From NCBI RefSeq assembly GCF_034190915.1, contig NW_026947485.1, positions 38,453,519 through 38,517,518 on the forward strand: 64,000 nucleotides of DNA. The letters are read 5' to 3'. Below the pieces are notes generated by a model. The model did not search any database and had not been told where the DNA came from. It was given only the letters and a program-made list of their open reading frames with translations. Both the position numbers and the translations under genes were made by a program. Source of the stretch: Cavia porcellus. Lineage: Eukaryota; Chordata; Mammalia; Rodentia; Caviidae. This document shows positions 57,501 to 61,440 of this stretch, in pieces (within the stretch, counting starts at the first letter, position 1; each line of letters starts with the position of its first letter).

Positions 57501-59036
57501 AAAATCCCATCATCCAGATATAATGTTATTTCTCTACTTCCTGTGTTCTTATATTTATATTTTAACGTTACAATGCTGAATTCTGTATCCTAAAGTACTT
57601 CTTTACTATGCTTATATTTAGTAAGCAGAACTATAATTAAAATAAATAACATTAATATTATAAAATTATAAAACTTAATTTATGCTTTATGTAGCCAAAG
57701 TTAATTTCTCTTTATGAATCAATAAATTAGCATTTTAACTTATAACCAGAAGAAAATGTTACAGAATTAGATATACCTACTTACTGCTTAATTTCTATCA
57801 ATAACATTATTTATGCTAAAAGATGGCAAACAACCCTAAATATCTTATCTTGATTAATTTAGGCCTGGTTCTATTATTTTGAGGCTCTAAAGCTTGGTTA
57901 TTAAAAATAGGTTAGACACTAAATATAGAAACATCTATAGCAGCTGCAGGACTTTTTCCTAGTTTTGTTTTATTTCAGTTAAAATTAGACACTCTGGCTT
58001 ACAAGTAACTTAATAAAGTCAAAGTTACAACATTAAACAAGCTGTTTAATGGTTTAGTATATCTAGAAAAATGGTGGAAACCACAGTTTTCAATTCTCTT
58101 CTGAGGTTTTCCTTTTTTCATTGTGGAGTATGTTTTGGTAAAAGATAAAAAGTAGGAAGAATGTGATATTTCTAAAAGTAAAAACTGCTAGGTCAAAAGG
58201 GTATAAACAGCTTAGTGATTTGATATGTTTTACCAAATTAGATAAAGAAAGGGTACACAGAATTCACACTTTTTTCATATTTAAGTTTTATTTTTCAATA
58301 CCCTTGCCATCACTAAGTATTATTTTTAGTCTGTGTTATCCTAATAAGTGAAAATACCTTAGTGTTTTTATTGTTGAATTTATAACAATAGTGAAAATAA
58401 ATGTTTGCTTATATTTACTGGCATTTCTTTTCTTAAATTGATTGTTCATATCCTTTTACTTATTTTTCCTAGCAGCCATTTGCTTTAAACCTATTGATTT
58501 AGAAAAGCTTTTTGTAAATTCATGGTATTAACCATTTATACAAATACTTCCTTCTTTTTATTTATGGTATTTGACACAAGACATTTTTAAATTTTATATT
58601 ATCACATAACTTTTTAAAAATAATATGTAAGAAAATTTCTTCACTCATATTTTATTTTTTTCCTCATTCATATTTTATAAATTATTCTCTCAAAGTTCTT
58701 TCTAAAGTCAGTACAGTGGAATACCACTGAAATCAGTGAGATAATTTATTTTTACCAACTAATATACATTAAAAGATTCTAACTTCCTAATACTTTAAAT
58801 TACAATTCCAACAATGGTCAATGTGAAACTAAGTTCTACACTTTTCTTAAACCAATTTTAGCTATGAAGACAAGAAATTCATTTAGAAATTCATTCAAAG
58901 TTCTCTTTAACCCATACGAAGCATAGATCTCTTGCTAGTTATCACCCACCTCTCAAAAACCTGTTAGGGATCCTTATGATGGGACAGGACTGAATGAAGC
59001 GCCTCCTAACTGGGTCCCATCGTATTTTCTTCTTAC
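30351..59036 (-). CDS. KLHDC10: KLHDC10 (kelch domain-containing protein 10), coding exons 2-10, 5'-partial
   Basis: Nine - strand exons join with consistent phase: 58950-59036, 42425-42646, 40664-40818, 38735-38883, 36099-36183, 34933-34999, 34342-34389, 31594-31733 and 30351-30560. They encode 386 full residues, from KKKIRWDPVRRRFIQSCPII to GLTQGLIERLK. With the roughly 55-residue Gly-rich exon 1 of human KLHDC10 plus the split Gly this makes 442, the human length as I remember it. The product is a six-repeat kelch beta-propeller (GG motifs in LYVFGGYN, LLVFGGTG, LYVFGGTTG, IYILGGGT, VFICGGYN and MYIHGG) with a C-terminal cullin-binding tail (LLELAWEKLLAAF). The family is known as a CUL2-RING ubiquitin-ligase substrate receptor recognising C-terminal degrons, including alanine-tailed products of stalled ribosomes, and as a PP5 regulator in ASK1 signalling. 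The promoter and exon 1 are outside the window. Confidence 0.97.
30702..30772 (+). mobile_element. ID-type SINE, old subtype
   Basis: AGGCTGGGGATGTAGCTTGG, GTAAAGTGCTTGCCCAGCAT and TTCAACTCCCAAG: a GTAGAGCGCTTGCC-type body, unlike the younger GCATAAGCGCC copies. Confidence 0.8.
30885..31032 (-). mobile_element. B1 SINE, reverse, full length
   Basis: TTTTTGAGACAGGGTCTCGC, both CAGGCTGG blocks, and CTGGGATTACAGGCGTGAGC. Little diverged. Confidence 0.92.
31037..31154 (-). mobile_element. ID-type SINE, reverse, full length
   Basis: About 22 T, GTCTTTTTCGTTTTTATCGG, and an intact body to TAAATCCCCAGCCCC. AGACTTTTTT at both ends is a target duplication. It is inserted just after the B1 above. Confidence 0.93.
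31594..31733 (-). CDS. KLHDC10: KLHDC10 exon 9
   Basis: Acceptor CTTGGCAG, donor GTAAGTTT. Its 140 bases complete a split Asp codon and encode VFICGGYNGEVILGDIWKLN through CAAVTP, a full kelch blade with the Gly-Gly pair and the W-K-L signature. Confidence 0.97.
31820..32190 (+). mobile_element. MaLR-type solo LTR
   Basis: AAGGTTTATGTCCCC near the left edge, TGGACTGAAACCTCC near 32086, AATAAA at 32118-32123, and GATATTTTGTCTCAGCCATA near the right edge. GGCTA flanks it at 31815-31819 and 32191-32195, a plausible 5-bp target duplication. A non-coding remnant of an old endogenous retroelement. Confidence 0.65.
32191..32554. other. Intron sequence, nothing recognised
   Basis: KLHDC10 intron 8 sequence between repeats. 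No exon or repeat family identified. Confidence 0.4.
32555..32682 (-). mobile_element. B1 SINE, reverse
   Basis: T-tract, GCGACAGGGTCTCACCATGC, TTTCAGGCTGGCCTAGAACT and ACACCACTACACCTGAC. Confidence 0.88.
32700..32882 (-). mobile_element. B1-dID composite SINE, reverse
   Basis: GGGGATTGAAATCAGGAGCA to AACCACTAAGCCACC (ID complement), then GATTGAGTCTTGCCAAGTGC and GCTAGAATTACAGGTGTGTG (B1 complement). Confidence 0.75.
32998..33118 (-). mobile_element. B1 SINE, reverse
   Basis: TTTTGAGACAGGGTTTCTGT, TTCAGGCTGGCCTTGAACTT and CTAATGCTGGAACTACAAGC. Confidence 0.85.
33119..34341. other. SINE-free intron tract, no gene recognised
   Basis: About 1.2 kb of KLHDC10 intron 8 leading up to exon 8, with no recognisable mobile element despite the high local SINE density. 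Confidence 0.45.
34342..34389 (-). CDS. KLHDC10: KLHDC10 exon 8 (48 bases)
   Basis: Acceptor TTTGGCAG, donor GTAAGGAT. Completes a Gly codon and encodes FPAARRCHSCVQIKN plus the first base of Asp, the short RRCHS strand that opens a kelch blade. Its length is a multiple of 3. Confidence 0.96.
34933..34999 (-). CDS. KLHDC10: KLHDC10 exon 7 (67 bases)
   Basis: Acceptor TTTCCCACCAAG, donor GTAAATTA (weak). Encodes IHAYNLETNAWEEIATKPHE and KI plus one base of Gly; the W-E-E strand closes a kelch blade. Confidence 0.96.
35000..35959. other. Intron sequence, nothing recognised
   Basis: AT-rich KLHDC10 intron 6 DNA without SINEs until 35960. Confidence 0.4.
35960..36082 (-). mobile_element. ID-type SINE, reverse, full length
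   Basis: Long T-rich head, ACTTTTTCCTTTTTACCGGT, and intact body to CTAAATCCCCAGCCCC. It ends only 16 bases from exon 6, on the donor side of the - strand gene. Confidence 0.93.
36099..36183 (-). CDS. KLHDC10: KLHDC10 exon 6
   Basis: Acceptor GCACATTTCAG, donor GTATGTTA. Completes Arg and encodes YRHEIAHDGQRIYILGGGTS and WTAYSLNK, a kelch blade core. Confidence 0.97.
36337..36415 (+). mobile_element. ID-type SINE with small internal deletion
   Basis: GGGACTGAGGATTTAGCTCT, TGCCTGGCAAGCACAAGGTC and GTTCGATCCCCAATAC. The GTGGCATAAGCGC segment is missing or rearranged. Confidence 0.82.
36426..37392. other. Intron sequence, nothing recognised
   Basis: AT-rich KLHDC10 intron 5 DNA. No SINE, no exon. 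Confidence 0.4.
37393..37690 (+). mobile_element. B1-dID composite SINE split by a younger ID SINE
   Basis: The B1 half (AAGCCAGTTACGGTGCATAC, TGGGAGGCTGAGGCAAGAAG) is separated from its ID half (GGGCTTGGGATATAACCCAA to TTCAATCGAGAATACC) by the ID at 37525-37636. Confidence 0.75.
37525..37636 (+). mobile_element. ID-type SINE, full length
   Basis: GGGGCTGGGGATTTAGCTCA, arm ACCTGCCTTGCAAGCAGGT (A-T in place of the usual G-C closing pair), and tail GATAAAAATGAAAAAGACG plus poly-A. Confidence 0.93.
37720..38278 (+). mobile_element. MaLR-type LTR, interrupted by an ID SINE
   Basis: GAATCATTAGGACTCTAACT, TCTCTGCTTCCTGGCTTCCA, GAAACCGTGAGCTAAAATAA and AGATATTTTGTCACAGCAAT form a typical LTR text with internal poly(A) signal. 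The left edge is approximate. Non-coding. Confidence 0.6.
37795..37887 (-). mobile_element. ID-type SINE, reverse
   Basis: ATCGGTACCGGGGATCGAAC to AACTAAATCCCCAGCCCC. CACTTCAGTTTTTG on both sides is a 14-bp target duplication, so it inserted into the LTR above. Confidence 0.93.
38279..38734. other. Intron sequence with a short CATC-rich stretch
   Basis: CCATCC-type repeats near 38334-38375. Otherwise nothing recognised before exon 5. Confidence 0.4.
38735..38883 (-). CDS. KLHDC10: KLHDC10 exon 5
   Basis: Acceptor GTCATTACCCAG, donor GTGAGCTC. Encodes AMAIINGSLYVFGGTTGYIY through CDLPEE plus two bases of Arg, covering one kelch blade and the start of the next. Confidence 0.97.
39001..39117 (+). 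mobile_element. ID-type SINE, full length
   Basis: GGACTGGGGATTTAGCTCAG, loop CTTACAA, tail GAGAAAAAGGAAAAAGAC plus about 20 A. AATACTGGATTCTA at both edges is a target duplication. Confidence 0.93.
39124..39400 (+). mobile_element. B1 SINE split by an ID SINE
   Basis: CAAGCGTGGTGGGGCACACC to GAATCACTGCAAATTC, then (after the ID) AAGGCCAACTTGGCTAGATA to GTGTCTCAAAA. The 16-bp GAATCACTGCAAATTC is duplicated around the ID. Confidence 0.9.
39208..39298 (-). mobile_element. ID-type SINE, reverse, nested in a B1
   Basis: T-tract, ATTGGTACCAGGGATCAAAC to CTAAATCCTCAGCCCC. It faces the ID at 39001 in opposite orientation about 90 bases away. Confidence 0.92.
39424..39551 (+). mobile_element. B1 SINE, short
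   Basis: AAAGCTGAGTGTCAGTATAT, CTCAGGAGGCTGAGATAGAT and AAGGTACTGTCTCCAAAA with a long A tail. Confidence 0.75.
39561..40424. other. Intron sequence, nothing recognised
   Basis: KLHDC10 intron 4. A short GT-rich stretch lies at 40239-40275. No exon evidence. Confidence 0.4.
40425..40549 (+). mobile_element. B1 SINE
   Basis: AGTGGGTGTGGTGGCACATG, ACTGTAATCCCAACACATAG and CTACATAGCAAAACCCTGTC, then an A-tail. It ends about 115 bases from exon 4. Confidence 0.82.
40664..40818 (-). CDS. KLHDC10: KLHDC10 exon 4
   Basis: Acceptor TTCTCCCCTAG, donor GTATCAAT. Completes Leu and encodes VLHGNNLLVFGGTGIPFGES through PSRIYGQ, a full kelch blade. Confidence 0.97.
41012..41109 (-). mobile_element. ID-type SINE, reverse
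   Basis: T-tract, GGTACTGGGGATCGAACTCA to CTAACTCCCCAGCCC. Target duplication ATTCACACTGTATA / ATTTACACTGTATA ends against the hAT element at 41128. Confidence 0.92.
41128..41308 (+). mobile_element. Short non-autonomous hAT element (copy 1)
   Basis: Terminal inverted repeats CAGTGGTGGCAATCA and GGTTCACCATCACTG. Flanked by an 8-bp duplication GTATAGAC / GTATATAC (41120-41127 and 41309-41316). 181 bases, no coding capacity. Same family as 55162-55336 in inverse orientation. Confidence 0.85.
41770..42000 (+). mobile_element. MIR SINE
   Basis: ATTTTTACAGATGATGAAAC, AATAACTTGCCAAGGCACCT and CTGGCTGCAGAGCCTGCACC follow the MIR consensus. Confidence 0.8.
42040..42250 (+). mobile_element. MIR SINE, diverged
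   Basis: GCTCAATAACTATTATCACT, TATTATTAGTCCCATTAACA and CTGGATTCAAACTCAGGACC. Confidence 0.55.
42425..42646 (-). CDS. KLHDC10: KLHDC10 exon 3
   Basis: Acceptor GTCTCCTCTCCTAG, donor GTGAGTGC. The 222 bases encode HRPPPARSGHRCVADNTNLY through PRELASMS plus one base of Leu; it opens the kelch propeller (RSGH, LYVFGG, LWRY). Confidence 0.97.
42647..43567. other. AT-rich intron sequence, nothing recognised
   Basis: Very AT-rich, SINE-free start of the 16.3-kb KLHDC10 intron 2. No repeat family recognised. Confidence 0.4.
43568..43661 (-). mobile_element. ID-type SINE, reverse, full length
   Basis: ATCGGTACCAGGGATCGAAC to CTAAATCCCCAGCCC. TACCTAATAAACATGTT at both edges is a 17-bp target duplication. 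Like the 37525 copy it has the ACCTGC/GCAGGT arm. Confidence 0.95.
43662..44504. other. Intron sequence, nothing recognised
   Basis: Includes a C-rich stretch (43890-44000) that may be an L2 relic; not secure. Confidence 0.35.
44505..44745 (-). mobile_element. B1-dID-like composite SINE, reverse
   Basis: GAGCACTGGCAAGCGAACTT to GCTAAGCCACATCCCTGCCC (ID complement), then TTTCAGACAGGATCTCACTA and CAAGTGCTAGGATTAACAGA (B1 complement). Confidence 0.7.
44868..45014 (-). mobile_element. B1 SINE, reverse, full length
   Basis: TTTTTTGATCTTTTTAAAAC head, TTCAGGATGGCTCTAAGCTC, GGACAGGCTGGTCTCGAATT and GATTATAGGCGTGTATCACC. Confidence 0.88.
45222..45312 (+). mobile_element. ID-type SINE, old subtype
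   Basis: GAGCATATAGCTCAGGGTAC, GCATGTGCTAAGCATGTGTG and GTTCAATCCCCAGTACC plus A-tail. Confidence 0.82.
45795..46217. mobile_element. MER5A-like hAT relic split by a B1-dID
   Basis: Left end CACTGTCCAATGCAATAGCT and right end ATTTCTATCAGACAGTG are approximate inverted termini. The composite SINE at 45970-46148 interrupts it. Confidence 0.65.
45970..46148 (-). mobile_element. B1-dID composite SINE, reverse
   Basis: TACTGAGGACTGAACCTATA to GCTACATTCCC (ID complement), then TTTGAGACAGGGTCTTAGTA and GTGCTGGGATCATAGCTTGG (B1 complement). Confidence 0.78.
46218..46979. other. Intron sequence, nothing recognised
   Basis: AT-rich KLHDC10 intron 2 DNA without SINEs. Confidence 0.4.
46980..47960 (-). 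mobile_element. L1 (old L1M-type) fragment, antisense, split by a retroposed insert
   Basis: AAAATTTCTAGGTCAAAGTA, AGTTTACACTCCCAGCTGTG, TTAATTTGCATTTCCCTGAC and CATACTCTTTGCCCATTCTT match the complement of old L1 3' sequence, before and after the 47065-47548 insert. Confidence 0.75.
47065..47548 (+). pseudogene. Retroposed 3'-UTR-like insert (5'-truncated processed copy, source gene unknown)
   Basis: 484 bases inserted into an L1, flanked by the perfect 14-bp duplication AAAATTGTTTGAGG (47051-47064 and 47549-47562). It ends with AATAAA (47524-47529) and an A-rich tail. It has no long open frame and is not a SINE. These are hallmarks of L1-mediated mRNA retroposition with only the 3' UTR copied. 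I do not recognise the parent transcript. Confidence 0.8.
47961..48959. other. Intron sequence, possibly further old L1
   Basis: AT-rich; a (TA)n stretch lies at 48285-48297. Nothing secure. Confidence 0.35.
48960..49170 (-). mobile_element. L1 fragment, antisense
   Basis: CAATTATTATAGTTTTGAAG, GACAAAGTCTTCTTTGTGTT and GAATTTTCTAATTAGTTAAA resemble the complement of L1 ORF2. Confidence 0.6.
49171..49945. other. Intron sequence, nothing recognised
   Basis: Contains a T-run (49804-49820) with no SINE body attached. Confidence 0.4.
49946..50030 (+). mobile_element. ID-type SINE
   Basis: GGCTAGGGATACAGCTCAGT, CTGGCAAGCACAAGGTCATG and GTTCGATCCCCAGTACC. An intermediate subtype lacking the GCATAAGCGCC segment. 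Confidence 0.88.
50080..50480 (-). mobile_element. L1 fragment, antisense
   Basis: TCTGCTATTAATGACAATTT, AAAAGGTTGAGCAATGGACA and ATGTTTGCTATTGGCTTCTT follow the complement of an L1 ORF2 segment. Confidence 0.6.
50508..50665 (+). mobile_element. B1 SINE
   Basis: AAGCCAGGTATGGTGGTGTA, AGAGGCTGAGGCAGGAGGAT and AAGATTGTCTCAAAATT. Confidence 0.88.
50669..51217. other. AT-rich intron sequence
   Basis: (TA)-rich near 50820-50890; possibly old L1. Nothing secure. Confidence 0.35.
51218..51338 (+). mobile_element. B1 SINE, short
   Basis: AAGCTGGTCACCATGGTACA, GAGGAGGCAGAAGCAAGAGT and AAAAGCCTCTCTCAAAATT. Confidence 0.7.
51345..51440 (+). mobile_element. B1 SINE, truncated
   Basis: GTAGGAGGTGGGCATAAACT, TGCCTATAATCCCAGCACTC and AATAAGAGGATCACAAATTT. 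Confidence 0.75.
51468..51616 (-). mobile_element. B1 SINE, reverse
   Basis: TTTTTTGAGATAAGGTCTAA, GACCTTGAACTCACTATGTA and GAGATTATAGGCCTATACCA. Confidence 0.85.
51620..52070 (-). mobile_element. L1 fragment, antisense
   Basis: GAAATTCATCCATGCTGCCA, AATGTTACTATAAACATTTT and CCACCAATTTATACACCCAC are the complement of the L1 3' region. Confidence 0.75.
52072..52187 (-). mobile_element. ID-type SINE, reverse, full length
   Basis: About 23 T, GTCTTTTTCCTTTTTATTGG, intact body. GACCTATCCCATAGTTTTA is duplicated at both ends (19 bp). Confidence 0.95.
52303..52385 (-). mobile_element. ID-type SINE, reverse
   Basis: TTGGAGATCAAACTCATGAC to GCTAAATCCTCAGTCCC. GCTAAAGACTTTT at both edges is a target duplication. 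Confidence 0.9.
52547..52672 (+). mobile_element. B1 SINE
   Basis: AGCCAGGTGTGGTGGCACAT, CAGCCTGGGCTACACAGCAA, CTTGTCTCC and A-tail. Confidence 0.9.
52756..52857 (-). mobile_element. ID-type SINE, reverse, full length
   Basis: TTTGTCTTTTTTGTTTTTAT head and the youngest-looking body (GCTTGCAAGGCAGGCGCTTA, TAAATCCCCAGCCCC). Confidence 0.95.
52858..53397. other. Intron sequence with a small local duplication
   Basis: ATTATCTTCAAT repeats about three times at 53071-53116. Otherwise nothing recognised. Confidence 0.5.
53398..53546 (-). mobile_element. B1 SINE, reverse, full length
   Basis: TTTTTAAGACAAGGTCTCAC, TTTCAGGCTGGCCTTGCACT and CCCAAGTGCTGGGATTAGAC. Confidence 0.9.
53547..54048. other. 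Intron sequence, possible degraded B1
   Basis: AGGAATCAAGCAGTTCTCGC to AGGCCACCACACCTGAC (53738-53817) may be an old reverse B1; not secure. Confidence 0.35.
54049..54190 (+). mobile_element. B1 SINE, full length with internal duplication
   Basis: ATCCAGGTGTGGTGGTGCAA, CTACATAGTGAGTTCAAGGC and TGAGACTCAGTCTCAAAAC. Confidence 0.92.
54191..55054. other. Intron sequence, nothing recognised
   Basis: SINE-free mixed-composition DNA. No exon evidence. Confidence 0.4.
55055..55500 (+). mobile_element. MIR SINE split by a hAT element
   Basis: ATGATAGCAGCTAACATTAG before the insert, and GATGGGTACTATTACCACCA, ATTTTACAGATAAGGAAAGG and CAACTTGCCCAAGGTCACAT after it. The two parts join as one continuous MIR when the insert is removed. 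Confidence 0.85.
55162..55336 (-). mobile_element. Short non-autonomous hAT element (copy 2)
   Basis: Terminal inverted repeats CAGTGATGACAAACCT and GTGTTTGCCACTG. 8-bp duplication CTCTATGA / CTCTACAG in the host MIR (55154-55161 and 55337-55344; three transitions). Its reverse complement aligns with 41128-41308. Confidence 0.82.
55985..56265 (+). mobile_element. L2/MIR-class ancient repeat fragment
   Basis: ACTTACTATAAGCACTGCAC, CCTTTACAGAGCTTACAGTG and GGACAGGCCTTTCAAGGAAG follow the common ancient-repeat text. Confidence 0.5.
56290..56860 (+). mobile_element. L2-like LINE relic
   Basis: CTGCATTTGGCCCTCAGTGG, CTACCTGACTTTATTCAAGC and GAAAAGTCTTCCTGAAGGCC resemble the L2 3' coding part. 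The open frame 56495-56854 lies in it. Confidence 0.45.
56861..58164. other. Intron sequence, nothing recognised
   Basis: 1.3 kb of SINE-free, AT-rich DNA upstream (gene sense: downstream) of KLHDC10 exon 2. Confidence 0.4.
58165..58450 (-). mobile_element. L1 (old) fragment, antisense
   Basis: AAAACTGCTAGGTCAAAAGG, CAATACCCTTGCCATCACTA and TTGATTGTTCATATCCTTTT match the complement of old L1 3' sequence. Confidence 0.7.
58950..59036 (-). CDS. KLHDC10: KLHDC10 exon 2 (87 bases, starts with a 5' splice-site motif)
   Basis: The - strand reads GGTAACAG|GTAAGAAGAAAATA at the acceptor, and AGAG|GTGGGTGA at the donor. It completes a Gly codon, encodes KKKIRWDPVRRRFIQSCPII and RIPNRFLR, and gives one base of the next Gly. 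The first six bases, GTAAGA, are themselves an ideal donor. Exon 1 lies beyond the window. Confidence 0.97.
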
Positions 59037-59824
59037 CTGTTACCACAATTATCAGCAATAAGTCAGACACATATAGCACATGGCAAATAATACACAGTTA
59101 TTGTAGTTATAAAGACAGAAAAACAGGAAACAAAACAATACTTGAATACAGAATACTTGCATACAGAAAGAAAGTAGCATTTAACTGTTTTGGAGGTTAA
59201 ACTTAATACATAAGTAGTGATGAAGGTGTTCAACTCTTATCTCCAAAGAATACAATTATGTACACCTTTTTTCATGGTTGTGGTTCAAAGTCTGTGCATT
59301 CCATTATAACCAATGCCAGCATGTGGCAAACAGGCTCCAGGAACTTTAAGAACATAAGAAACAATGTTTCCACATCAGTGAATGTCAAAAAGGAGCTCTA
59401 CCCAAAACTAATTGAGTATAACATAGCTCTTCATCTCTTATTAGTTATAAAGCAATGGGCACCAGTCTTAGAATATGAAATAAGCTGATTTTGTTATAAT
59501 TAAAATTATATGACAGTAACCAGATAAAACAAACATTTACTTACTATCTTGGCACTTCCATGGGGTGGAGAGGAGAGTTCATCTGCCTTCCCAGGAAGCA
59601 AATTAACTCCACATGAACTCAAATTAAAACTTATTTTCTTATAAAACAGAAGAAAAGTGCTATATATTCATGGAACAACTAAATGGAGTGACTTTTCTCT
59701 TTCAAAGCATTGACAACTCCCAAAGATAGCTCTTATTGACAATAAAAACTTGTTTTACAGCAATAAAAGTTTACTAAGAGCTTCCACATATATTATCTCA
59801 TATAATTCTAAGAACAATCCTGTA
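59037..59824. other. Intron 1 sequence, nothing recognised
   Basis: KLHDC10 intron 1 next to exon 2, SINE-free, AT-rich. No alternative exon seen. Confidence 0.4.
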
Positions 59825-60115
59825 TTGATTCAAGTCATTTTATTAAGTATCTGCTATGCATGAGGCCCTATGCTAGGACCTAAGGTTGCAAAAGTAGTAT
59901 ACAGCTCCTATCCTTAGGAGCTCATCTTCTGATAAAGGCAGATGCATAAACAATTACATTATAGTGATGCAACTGCTGTAAGAAGGGCTGTAAAACCACC
60001 CTGAAGAAAATATAATCATCATCATTTTATAAGTGAGGAACTAAAGTAAAATCAAGTGACTGAATGCCAGAGCCAGGATTCAAGCCCAGGCATTCTGAGT
60101 CTAAACACCCTCACT
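59825..60115 (+). mobile_element. L2/MIR-class ancient repeat fragment
   Basis: AGTATCTGCTATGCATGAGG, TATGCTAGGACCTAAGGTTG and AGCCAGGATTCAAGCCCAGG. Confidence 0.55.
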
Positions 60116-60548
60116 CAAATTCTCTACAAAGAGAACAGTTTTTAATGGTGGCCTTTGGAAATACACTCAGATGTTCACCAATAAGGTGTAGGTTCTTACT
60201 ATAGAATTTGTACATGGAAATACACAAATTCTGTGTAACAAAATGACATACCTACACATATGCAGTTATAACATGGGAAATACAAACTTGTAAGAAGGAA
60301 AATTATTAAACTTGTTTTAATTCTCTAAACCCTTTAAATCAGTGGATCCCAAATGTGGGTCTGCAGTTCACTACTGAGCTAAGGTGAAGATTCTCAGACC
60401 AACACAAAATAAGAAAAAGAGTAGTGAGTTTTTCAAAAACCTAAAATTTTCTCTTCAAAGGGCTACCCTTTCTTCACAGATTAGAAATTCTTTATTGTTA
60501 AGTATTCTTCATTTTGATATGATGATGACAGAAAATGATAATTGTTTT

Positions 60549-60656
60549 TTTTTTTTTTTTTGTCTTTTTCATTTTTTATCGGTACCAGGGATCGAACTCA
60601 CGACTGCCTGCTTGCAAGGCAGGCGCTTATGCCGCTGAGCTAAATCCCCAGCCCCG
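60549..60656 (-). mobile_element. ID-type SINE, reverse, full length
   Basis: T-tract, GTCTTTTTCATTTTTTATCG, and the young body. GATAATTGTTTTTT at both ends is a target duplication. Confidence 0.95.
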
Positions 60657-60684
60657 ATAATTGTTTTTTTAAAACATCTTTTCT

Positions 60685-60778
60685 TGGGGCTGGGGATTTA
60701 GCTCAGTGGCATAAGCGCCTGCCTTGCAAGCAAGCAGTCATGAGTTCGATCCCTGGTACCGATAAAAATTTAAAAAAA
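60685..60778 (+). mobile_element. ID-type SINE, full length
   Basis: GGGGCTGGGGATTTAGCTCA to GGTACCGATAAAAATTTAAA. TCTTTTCTTGG at both ends is a target duplication. It is only about 30 bases from the reverse copy. Confidence 0.95.
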
Positions 60779-61084
60779 ATCTTTTCTTGGAAAAATAGAA
60801 AATTTGCAACCTTATATCTATATATATAATTTTTTTCTTTTTTGATGTCAGGTTTATGACATCCAAAACTCTGGAGAACCATTGCTTTGAACCAATATAT
60901 GTGTTGAGGTCTACTGAGTCCAGCACGGAAAGCTATTTTGTCAAAGGGTACATAAGATGTATAATAACTTCCCTGGCCCCCAAGAATCTTATATTCTAAT
61001 TAGAGAGACAAGACAGACACATAAAACAATTACATAGCAATATAAGACACAATATAACACGTGATTAGCTTAAAATTTGACGTT

Positions 61085-61440
61085 TTGATGTATCAAAAGT
61101 GTTAAAAAGTACATACCCTTTGACCCAGCTATTCCACTTCTAGGAATCTATTCCTAAAGAAACAATCATAGATGCATGGAAAAATGTATGGACAAAGATA
61201 TTAACTATGATATTATTTATAATGGTAAAAATTTAGAGACACTTTCAATATCCAACGATAGAGAGATCCTTAAGTATGTTAAATAAACATACTTAAATGT
61301 GTTCATATTCAACGTACTACTTAAAAAGTGTATCAAGACTGTTAACATGACAAAACATTCACATATATTGCAAATGAACAAGTTACAAAACAGTATTAGA
61401 GTATGATATCATTTTAGTAAATAAAAAGTATACAATCATG
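61085..61440 (+). mobile_element. L1 fragment, sense
   Basis: ACCCTTTGACCCAGCTATTC, CACTTCTAGGAATCTATTCC and TTATTTATAATGGTAAAAAT are the L1 ORF2 3' part in sense orientation. Confidence 0.8.

Larger units (their letters stand above)
60340..60884. mobile_element. hAT element with two nested ID SINEs
   Basis: Begins CAGTGGATCCCAAATGTGG, ends GGAGAACCATTG. Flanked by CTTTAAAT / CTTTGAAC (60332-60339, 60885-60892), an 8-bp duplication with two mismatches. About 330 bases without the SINEs; non-coding. Confidence 0.75.

Noticed and set aside
59538..59600. Possible extra KLHDC10 exon (donor-like GTAAGTAA on the - strand)
   Set aside because: The adjoining sequence does not translate to any KLHDC10 segment and no good acceptor is seen. 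Exon 2 phase already accounts for the protein.
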